From DATEHQ01 sp035279525 (GTDB lineage Bacteria; Chloroflexota; Dormibacteria; Dormibacterales; Dormibacteraceae), in assembly GCA_035279525.1 (NCBI GenBank), contig DATEHQ010000178.1:1-7859 (forward strand): 7,859 bases of DNA, read 5' to 3'. Shown here piece after piece: positions 1 through 5,794 of the stretch. Position 1 is the stretch's first letter; every line of letters begins with the position of its first letter. The translations under genes and the position numbers were made by a program. The notes beneath the pieces are model-generated. The model worked only from the letters and a program-made list of their open reading frames with translations. It had not been told where the DNA came from and searched no databases.

Positions 1-1
1 G

Positions 2-580
2 AACTTCGAGGAGGCGGTGCTCGGCGCCATCCTGCACCACCCCGGCGGCATGATGCTGCTCCCCGGTGTGCTGCGGGCGGAGCAGGCGGACCTGATCACG
101 GTGGACCTCGTGAATCGCGCGATGGGGATCCTGGTCAACGCCTTCCGCTACATCGTGTTCGACCTCGGCGTCGCGTTCACCGACATCGTGATCAGCGTGC
201 TGGATCACTCGCAGCGGGTGCTCGTGCTCGTCACGCCGGAGCTCTCGTCGCTAAAGGACGTCGGGGAGCTTCTGAACATCTTCACCAACGTGCTCAACAT
301 CGTGCCCGGCCGTGTCATCCTCGCCCTCAACAACAAGGTGCCGAAGTCGGTCGTGAGCAAAGAGGACGTGGTGCGCACCCTGAAGCAGGAGCTCGCCGTC
401 GAGATCGACTTCGATGGGACGAAACCCGACGAGGCGGCGGTCAAAGGCGAGATCCTCGTCCTGACCGACCCCAAGAGCGCGATCTCACGCGGAGTGGAGA
501 CGCTGGCACAGCTGATCGCAGGCTCGACCAGCGCCGCCGAGACGAAGGAAAAGAAGGGGTTCAAGCTCGGGCGGCGGTAG
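2..580 (+). CDS. CpaE/MinD-like P-loop ATPase, C-terminal part (5' end outside window)
   Basis: An open frame runs in from the left edge (first codons N-F-E-E-A-V) and stops with TAG at 578-580, giving 192 visible residues. The pattern fits the C-terminal two thirds of a CpaE/MinD/ParA-type deviant Walker ATPase. It has a hydrophobic strand ending in a conserved aspartate (YIVFDLG, near residue 53), a second strand (RVLVLVTPEL) and an LALNNKVPKSVV segment resembling the nucleotide-base-binding N of this family. The family's Walker A lysine motif would lie upstream and cannot be seen. The tail is basic (KEKKGFKLGRR). CpaE-type proteins localise Tad/Flp pilus assembly at the membrane. MinD or a generic ParA relative is the alternative. 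The next gene starts 9 nt downstream, which suggests co-transcription. The family is fairly certain and the pilus role is inferred. Confidence 0.72.
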   Translation, partial: NFEEAVLGAILHHPGGMMLLPGVLRAEQADLITVDLVNRAMGILVNAFRYIVFDLGVAFTDIVISVLDHSQRVLVLVTPELSSLKDVGELLNIFTNVLNIVPGRVILALNNKVPKSVVSKEDVVRTLKQELAVEIDFDGTKPDEAAVKGEILVLTDPKSAISRGVETLAQLIAGSTSAAETKEKKGFKLGRR

Positions 581-589
581 GCATCCCGA

Positions 590-769
590 ATGGACGACCA
601 GGACGACGACCCTCAGCCCGGCGCGTTCTCAAACCTGTACGACCCCTTGCAGGGCATGCGCGAGCGTTGGTTCACCCGGCTCAGCTGGTGGCAGAAGACT
701 CTGCTCGTGGTCGGAGCCTTCGTGCTTGTGATCGGCTTCGCCGCCTTCCAGGCAATCCACGGTCGCTGA
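590..769 (+). CDS. Small single-span membrane protein, 59 aa
   Basis: ATG at 590 opens a 59-codon frame ending in TGA at 767-769. The N-terminus is very acidic (MDDQDDDPQPG). An amphipathic, arginine-containing stretch follows (about residues 17-31). Then comes a WWQKT interface motif and a hydrophobic span of roughly 17-19 residues (about 36-54, TLLVVGAFVLVIGFAAF), ending in a short HGR tail. This is the expected layout of a single-pass protein with an acidic cytoplasmic head. It begins 9 nt after the CpaE-like gene, with no clear Shine-Dalgarno, so translational coupling is plausible. I do not recognise a family. The clean start, transmembrane segment and tight spacing support a real gene. 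It might be an accessory factor for the upstream ATPase, but that is inference from position only. Confidence 0.62.
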   Translation: MDDQDDDPQPGAFSNLYDPLQGMRERWFTRLSWWQKTLLVVGAFVLVIGFAAFQAIHGR

Positions 770-803
770 GGGGCCCAAAACGGGAGGACCGCTCGAACCC
801 CGT

Positions 804-819
804 GGTAGCATCTCTGACG
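804..819 (+). promoter_or_regulatory. Putative extended -10 promoter for leaderless Fe-S carrier mRNA
   Basis: TAGCAT at 806-811 matches TANNNT and is preceded by TG plus one base (803-805), forming an extended -10. Seven bases separate it from the GTG start at 819, so a transcript starting about there would have no leader. The only Shine-Dalgarno-like sequence (GGGAGG, 782-787) lies about 30 nt upstream, too far to serve this start. No good -35 is visible. This is inference from spacing and motif. Confidence 0.4.
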
Positions 820-1199
820 TGATCGAACAGGCTGTCGTCTCACTCACCCCCGAAGCCCAGACTCGCCTCAAGGAGCTGCTCCAGAAGGAAGGCAACCCTC
901 AGCTTGCCCTCCGCGTGTTCGTCAGCGGCGGCGGTTGCTCCGGCATGCAATACGGCATGGCCTTCGACGACCAGCGCCGCGCCGACGACCTCACGATCGA
1001 TGCCGAGGGCGTGCAGATCGTGGTCGACGACTTCAGCGCGAACTACATCCGCGGCTCGGAGATCGATTACGTCGACAGCCTCATGGGCGCCGGCTTCACG
1101 GTGCACAACCCGAATGCCGTGCACTCCTGCTCCTGTGGCCACTCGTTCGACACCGGCGATGACGCGAGCGGCGCGCAGGCCTGCGGCTGCGGTCACTAA
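819..1199 (+). CDS. erpA: A-type iron-sulfur cluster carrier/insertion protein (HesB/IscA/ErpA family)
   Basis: A 126-residue protein of the HesB/IscA/ErpA fold, which carries or inserts Fe-S clusters into apoproteins in the cytoplasm. The three family ligands are visible: Cys40 in SGGGCSGMQYG, then Cys104 and Cys106 in HSCSCGHSF. The Cys40-Cys104 spacing of 64 residues is what I expect for IscA. Central conserved elements include VVDDFSANYIRGSEIDYVDSLMGAGFTVHNPNA. The first C-terminal pair reads CSC rather than the common CGC. The protein continues about 16 residues past the usual end into a second CxC (Cys122, Cys124, ACGCGH). The start is GTG with no nearby ribosome-binding site; a leaderless start is proposed. 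The gene stands alone without visible isc or suf partners. The ErpA label is a best guess among A-type carriers. Confidence 0.88.
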   Translation: MIEQAVVSLTPEAQTRLKELLQKEGNPQLALRVFVSGGGCSGMQYGMAFDDQRRADDLTIDAEGVQIVVDDFSANYIRGSEIDYVDSLMGAGFTVHNPNAVHSCSCGHSFDTGDDASGAQACGCGH

Positions 1200-1241
1200 A
1201 CGCTTCGATCACGACGCCTTAGAGAGCTAGCGCTTCTGACG

Positions 1242-1691
1242 GTGGGCGTGATCACGCCCATCGGCATCCTCGCCGTCAACGCCTCCGCGTTCGTGATGGT
1301 CCACCTCACCGCTTTTCGGATCGGGATCGCCACCTGCGCCCTTCTCTCCGGCCTGATCCTCAACGGGCTCACCGCATGGTGGCTGCTCCGGCTGGCCAGC
1401 CGGAACGCGCCGCCTCTTTACCGCGAGTACCGGATGTGGGCGATCGGCGCCGCTGTCCTGATCGTTCTTCTCACCGCCGCCGGCGGCGGATACCTGACCT
1501 ACCTCGGGCTCAACGACCCGAAGCGGCTCCCTGACCCGCTCTCGGTCGTGGTCGCGACGTTCATGCTCGCGCTGCCCTTCGCCGTTTCCGTGGCGGGCCG
1601 CAGGATGGCGGGCCTGGGAGGAATCATCCCGATAGATGAGCCGGCCGGCAAAGAGAAGAGGCGCTCATCGCGCCAGATTCGGCAGGCCTGA
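1242..1691 (+). CDS. Small polytopic membrane protein, 149 aa
   Basis: The frame opens with GTG at 1242 (a second in-frame GTG is at 1248) and ends with TGA at 1689-1691. Three to four hydrophobic spans are visible: a weaker one at about residues 5-21, then about 27-50 (IATCALLSGLILNGLTAWWLL), 66-88 (around AVLIVLLTAAGGGYLTYLGL) and 98-118 (around LSVVVATFMLALPFAVSVAG). The loop with LASRNAPPLYREYRM and the basic C-terminus (KEKRRSSRQIRQA) are probably cytoplasmic. No catalytic motif is visible. The arrangement resembles small actinobacterial membrane proteins of unknown function (a DUF4229-like style), but I cannot assign a family. No Shine-Dalgarno precedes either GTG. The gene lies 42 nt after the Fe-S carrier and converges on the next gene. 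Confidence 0.68.
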   Translation: MGVITPIGILAVNASAFVMVHLTAFRIGIATCALLSGLILNGLTAWWLLRLASRNAPPLYREYRMWAIGAAVLIVLLTAAGGGYLTYLGLNDPKRLPDPLSVVVATFMLALPFAVSVAGRRMAGLGGIIPIDEPAGKEKRRSSRQIRQA

Positions 1692-1706
1692 CGCCTGACG
1701 CCAGAC
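1686..1706 (+). repeat. Three tandem 7-bp units across the stop codon
   Basis: GCCTGAC at 1686-1692, GCCTGAC at 1693-1699 and GCCAGAC at 1700-1706 are consecutive. The TGA stop of the preceding membrane protein lies in the first copy. The rest of the intergenic stretch up to 1730 shows nothing else I can name. Confidence 0.5.
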
Positions 1707-1728
1707 CGGCCAGTCCGCATCTCCGCGG

Positions 1729-1796
1729 CTGGGCGCTTTGAACAGAACGTCCCCTTTGGCATTTCAGATTGGGGGCGCTTTGCGCAAAGCGTCCCC
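1729..1796. repeat. Left copy of a two-palindrome module flanking the DUF559 gene
   Basis: The module contains two palindromic units. The first (1731-1754) is a degenerate GGGCGCTTTG / AGAACGTCCCC pair. The second (1771-1796) is a near-perfect palindrome with 13-base arms GGGGGCGCTTTGC and GCAAAGCGTCCCC, the only imperfection being a G opposite T. A 16-base spacer containing TCAGATT separates them. The second unit lies inside the 3' end of the DUF559 gene and encodes its GDALRKAPP tail. The module also sits between convergent genes, so it could act as a bidirectional terminator. Confidence 0.75.
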
Positions 1797-2627
1797 GAGG
1801 CGCAGGGCTCGCCTCACCTGAAACGTGAGGATTTCGGGCCGATCCAGGTCGGCCGCGGTGAACCTGAGCAACCTGAAGCCGGCGTTGACCATCACGTTCT
1901 GCCGGCGATTGTCCTGTGTGAGCTGGTCGCGATGATGGCCACCGTCGTATTCGATTGCAAGACGCGCCGCCTCATAAAACAGGTCTGCTCTACCGACGAA
2001 CCGACCATCGGCGTCGCGTAAATCGCGCTGCACGTCCGGCCGCGGAAGCCCAGCGCTCAACAACAGCCATCGAAGTCGCGTTTCCATCGGTGATTCCGCG
2101 GCGGCGGCGACCTGGGCAAGTTGTCGCAGGCGCCACGAACCCGGGCGTCCGCGAACTGAGTCGGCGTAATCGACGAGGGCGCGTGGGTCGGTCCGCTTGG
2201 CGGCAACTGCCATGTCGATCACACATAAGGCCTCGACCGGCGTGATGTGGACGCAAAGATCGCGAAGTGTTCGACTGAGGGTCGTGGCACGGAGCCCACG
2301 CACACGGGCGTGGTCATCGTCCTCCATGACGTTGTACCGGACCTTGAGCCCGGTACGCGATCGGATTCCAGAGCTCGCCGGAAGGATGACCTCGACCGGA
2401 TCAACCGGATTCACATCGAGGCCCCAAAGCCAGGCAGCGCTGCGGCCGCCGAAGATCGTTTCCTCGGGTAGGAGGCCTTTCCACCCGTTCATCAGCTGCA
2501 GGTGATCCGCACGCCATCCGGTCCAGCAGTACAGCCCGCGCGCGATGCGCCTCCACGATTTGCCGCTCAAGCGCTTTCGGCTGATTCCCGCGGAGTGAGC
2601 CTCGGACAGGGTGAACGGCCGTCTCAT
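1764..2627 (-). CDS. AbiEi-like winged-helix plus DUF559 (Vsr-like nuclease fold) protein, orphan
   Basis: From ATG at 2627 the protein has 287 residues. Residues about 1-35 (MRRPFTLSEAHSAGISRKRL...WRRIARGLY) match the N-terminal winged helix of AbiEi-type antitoxins. Residues 50-175 form the middle domain, including the family's FGGRSAAWLWGLD segment. Residues from about 180 form a DUF559 domain of the PD-(D/E)XK/Vsr type. Candidate metal ligands there are E182 (PMETRLR), D215 (GRADLF) and E226/D228 (IEYDGGHH), with RRQN and FRLLRF following. The catalytic set looks intact. The frame is open to a TTG at 2738 inside a palindrome, but family homology begins at this ATG. No good Shine-Dalgarno is visible, and no AbiEii nucleotidyltransferase toxin is adjacent. 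Such proteins are usually accessory genes. The final nine or so residues come from a repeat. Whether it cleaves DNA or acts as a regulator is unknown. Confidence 0.82.
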   Translation of the reverse strand: MRRPFTLSEAHSAGISRKRLSGKSWRRIARGLYCWTGWRADHLQLMNGWKGLLPEETIFGGRSAAWLWGLDVNPVDPVEVILPASSGIRSRTGLKVRYNVMEDDDHARVRGLRATTLSRTLRDLCVHITPVEALCVIDMAVAAKRTDPRALVDYADSVRGRPGSWRLRQLAQVAAAAESPMETRLRWLLLSAGLPRPDVQRDLRDADGRFVGRADLFYEAARLAIEYDGGHHRDQLTQDNRRQNVMVNAGFRLLRFTAADLDRPEILTFQVRRALRLGDALRKAPPI

Positions 2628-2720
2628 GAAATTTGCAGGGACCCGCGACGCCTGACCCATGTCGCACGAGGGTGTCACGGCCCCGAGCGCCTGCCTACCC
2701 AGCCTGTAAAGAAACCCCAC

Positions 2721-2789
2721 CTGGGGCGGTTTGATCAAAACGCCCGGGTTGTGGGCTCAGGTTCGGGGCGTTTTGCGCAAAGCGTCCCC
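2721..2789. repeat. Right copy of the two-palindrome module flanking the DUF559 gene
   Basis: The first unit (2723-2745) is centred on TGATCA, with arms GGGCGGTTTGATC and GATCAAAACGCCC that mispair at one position. The second (2765-2789) has arms GGGGCGTTTTGC and GCAAAGCGTCCCC. It matches the second unit of the left module at 24 of 25 positions. A 19-base spacer contains TCAGGTT, like TCAGATT on the left. It lies 96-162 bp upstream of the DUF559 start, so it could be an operator as well as a repeat. Confidence 0.78.
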
Positions 2790-2811
2790 CAGCGGGCGGG
2801 GCGGGGAGCCC

Positions 2812-2849
2812 GGAAAGAAAAGGAGCCCCTCGCCGAGGCGAGGGGCTCC
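2812..2849 (-). terminator. Rho-independent terminator of the groSL operon
   Basis: A perfect inverted repeat has arms GGAGCCCCTCGCC (2822-2834) and GGCGAGGGGCTCC (2837-2849). It folds as about 12 bp around a CGAG loop. On the minus strand the stem is followed by TTTTCTTTCC. It starts about 30 nt after the groL stop codon, so it closes the chaperonin transcript. Confidence 0.92.
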
Positions 2850-2877
2850 CGTGAGTCGTACTGCTCAGGCCGAGGCC

Positions 2878-4512
<1,635 letters not shown>

Positions 4513-4534
4513 AAGTCTCCCCTCTTCTTTTTTC

Positions 4535-4837
4535 TTACTTCTTGCCGTTGGACGCGAGCACCGCGAGCACGTCCTTTTCCGAGACGATCAGGTACTCCAC
4601 GTCGTCGAGCTTGAATTCGTTACCGGCGTACTTGGCGTACAGCACCTTGTCGCCGACCTTGAGCTCCATCGGCACCTTGGTGCCGTTGTCCAGGATCCTT
4701 CCAGTGCCCACTGCCTCGACGATGCCCTCCTGGGGCTTTTCCTTGGCGGTGTCCGGAAGGACGATCCCGCTCTTGGTCTTCTCTTCACGCTCGACCGGCT
4801 TGAGAACCACCCGGTCGCCCAAAGGTTTCAGATTCAT
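4535..4837 (-). CDS. groS: Co-chaperonin GroES (10 kDa, Hsp10)
   Basis: A 100-residue protein with the full GroES pattern. It opens NLKPLGDRVVLKPVE, followed by the GroEL-binding mobile loop KTKSGIVLPDTAKEKPQEG (about residues 21-39). The roof segment and GDKVLYAKYAGNEFKLDDVEYLIVSEKDVLAVL follow. It caps the GroEL cavity as a heptamer in the cytoplasm. The ATG at 4837 is well supported: AGGAGG (4845-4850) lies 7 nt upstream on the minus strand. It is the first gene of the groSL operon. The leader upstream carries the -10 box and two overlapping CIRCE operators. Confidence 0.98.
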   Translation of the reverse strand: MNLKPLGDRVVLKPVEREEKTKSGIVLPDTAKEKPQEGIVEAVGTGRILDNGTKVPMELKVGDKVLYAKYAGNEFKLDDVEYLIVSEKDVLAVLASNGKK

Positions 4838-4863
4838 CTGCAGCCCTCCTCAGCTGTCTCGAC

Positions 4864-4890
4864 TTAGCACTCCCCAGCCCCGAGCGCTTA
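4864..4890 (-). promoter_or_regulatory. CIRCE operator 1 (HrcA-binding site), start-codon-proximal
   Basis: On the plus strand, TTAGCACTC (4864-4872, exact consensus half) is followed by exactly nine bases and then GAGCGCTTA (4882-4890). The second half matches the GAGTGCTAA half at 7 of 9 positions. The site lies in the groS leader. The known role of CIRCE is repression of chaperonin operons by HrcA, relieved on heat shock. Confidence 0.88.
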
Positions 4891-4914
4891 GCACTCTGGT
4901 AGGTCGACTGCCAA
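4888..4914 (-). promoter_or_regulatory. CIRCE operator 2, overlapping the first by 3 bp
   Basis: A second exact TTAGCACTC (4888-4896) begins with the last three bases of operator 1. It is followed by nine bases and GACTGCCAA (4906-4914), again 7 of 9 to consensus. It spans the predicted transcription start and touches the -10 box, so repressor bound here would block initiation. The two half-sites with exact consensus are 24 bp apart, in the same direction. Confidence 0.78.
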
Positions 4915-4944
4915 TTGTAGTACCCGGGCGGAGGCGGGTGCTAA
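4914..4944 (-). promoter_or_regulatory. groSL promoter
   Basis: On the minus strand TACAAT (4919 to 4914) matches a vegetative -10 box at 5 of 6 positions. A weak -35, TTAGCA (4944 to 4939), lies 19 bp upstream and overlaps the stop codon of the methyltransferase. The expected start is near 4907, inside CIRCE operator 2. The -10 is convincing; the -35 is not. Confidence 0.68.
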
Positions 4945-5513
4945 ACGCGCTTCGGCGCTGAGGCCTCCGGGCGCCGGGCGATCAGCTGGAAGGTGTGCCA
5001 ATGCTTCGGACCCCCGGTGGCGACGCGTCCATCCTCCTCGGCCTCGGTCAGCTCGATCAGCTCCCACCCGGCGAACAGCCGCTCGATCTCCTGGCGGGTG
5101 GTGAAGGTCAGCCGGCTGTCCGGCGTGTTCCACTCGTCGTGCGGCCCGAAGAATGTCATGGCCAGAACCCCGCCCGGTTTGACGCAGCACTTCATGCGCT
5201 CCACGGTGGGCTCGAAGGCCGCAGGCGCCACGAACGGGAGGGAGAACTGGGCGTTGACCAGGTCGTAGCTCGACGGGGCGAAATCCTGAGCCGCGCTCGC
5301 CACGATCCGAAGGTTGCGCTGGGGTAGCCGGCCGAGCGCCTCGATGGCCGACGGAGAGGAGTCGACGGCGGTGACCCGCCAGCCCCCCTCGAGCAGGTGC
5401 CGCGTGTCGCGGCCCGCGCCCGCGCCGATATCCAGCGCTTCGCCCGGCCTGGGGAACAGGGCGGCGGCCCGCTGGAGGCTCGGCCAGGGCGGCTGGCCCG
5501 CCGTCGCCGCCAT
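4941..5513 (-). CDS. Class I SAM-dependent methyltransferase
   Basis: From ATG at 5513 the protein has 190 residues. Motif I, ALDIGAGAGRDTRHL (26-40), is the glycine-rich SAM-binding loop. VTAVDSSPSAI follows, with Asp51 ending strand 2. Then come the motif IV-like SSYDLVNAQFSLPFV (81-95) and the post-motif strand KPGGVLAMTFFG (112-123). This is the compact TehB/UbiE-like Rossmann fold; the substrate is unknown. GGAAGG lies about 6 nt before the ATG. The frame stays open to an ATG at 5687, but that start would overlap the DUF2007 gene by 137 nt and gives a low-complexity Pro/Ser/Thr/Arg-rich N-terminus that looks like an out-of-frame shadow. Between the DUF2007 stop and 5513 the frame reads EPAPGDEARWKAF, which looks protein-like, so the true start is uncertain. 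It is probably the last gene of the tsaB operon. Confidence 0.85.
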   Translation of the reverse strand: MAATAGQPPWPSLQRAAALFPRPGEALDIGAGAGRDTRHLLEGGWRVTAVDSSPSAIEALGRLPQRNLRIVASAAQDFAPSSYDLVNAQFSLPFVAPAAFEPTVERMKCCVKPGGVLAMTFFGPHDEWNTPDSRLTFTTRQEIERLFAGWELIELTEAEEDGRVATGGPKHWHTFQLIARRPEASAPKRV

Positions 5514-5550
5514 GAACGCCTTCCAGCGCGCCTCGTCGCCAGGCGCGGGT

Positions 5551-5790
5551 TCAGGCGTCGGAATCGTCCTCGTCGGGCGGGAGGGACTCGGCCTCCTGGA
5601 TAGCGTTGAGGGCTTCGGCCGCCTGGTCGTCGGGAACCATGAGGCGCGCGTCGCTGAAGTCCATGCCGACTCCGTACCCGTTGTCACCGAAGACCTCGGT
5701 CGTCAGGCCGCGGGCCGACAGCATCGCCGACACCATCTCGGTCCGGATGCGCTGGCCCCGGTAGACGATCGTCCAGCCTTTGACACCCAT
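5551..5790 (-). CDS. DUF2007-like small protein (putative signal-transducing)
   Basis: A 79-residue protein with the DUF2007 pattern: an initial strand (WTIVYRGQRIRTEMVSAML), a helix, ARGLTTEVFGDNGYGVG, and a strand ending in a proline-aspartate turn (ARLMVPDDQAAEALNAIQ). These small alpha/beta domains are annotated as putative signal-transducing proteins without a firm biochemical role. The tail is acidic (PPDEDDSDA). ATG at 5790 follows the tsaD stop by 4 nt, with GGTGAG a few bases upstream inside the tsaD end, so it is probably translationally coupled. The methyltransferase follows. Confidence 0.8.
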   Translation of the reverse strand: MGVKGWTIVYRGQRIRTEMVSAMLSARGLTTEVFGDNGYGVGMDFSDARLMVPDDQAAEALNAIQEAESLPPDEDDSDA

Positions 5791-5794
5791 CAGC

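Noticed and set aside
770..818. Possible terminator after the 59-aa gene
   Set aside because: Only a 5-bp CGGTC/GACCG match with a large loop and no T tract; nothing supports termination here.
2628..2738. Upstream extension of the DUF559 protein to a TTG at 2738 or an ATG at 2660
   Set aside because: The TTG lies inside a palindrome, the extra residues are unlike the family, and the AbiEi-like homology begins at the ATG at 2627. Neither upstream start has a good ribosome-binding site.
1764..2789. Complete AbiE type IV toxin-antitoxin pair
   Set aside because: The gene has the AbiEi-like N-terminal domain, but there is no AbiEii nucleotidyltransferase on either side. It is better called an orphan DUF559 protein.
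4946..4959. GCGC-loop-GCGC hairpin at the methyltransferase stop as a terminator
   Set aside because: The stem is only 4 bp and the following GTTTAG is too short to be a convincing T tract.
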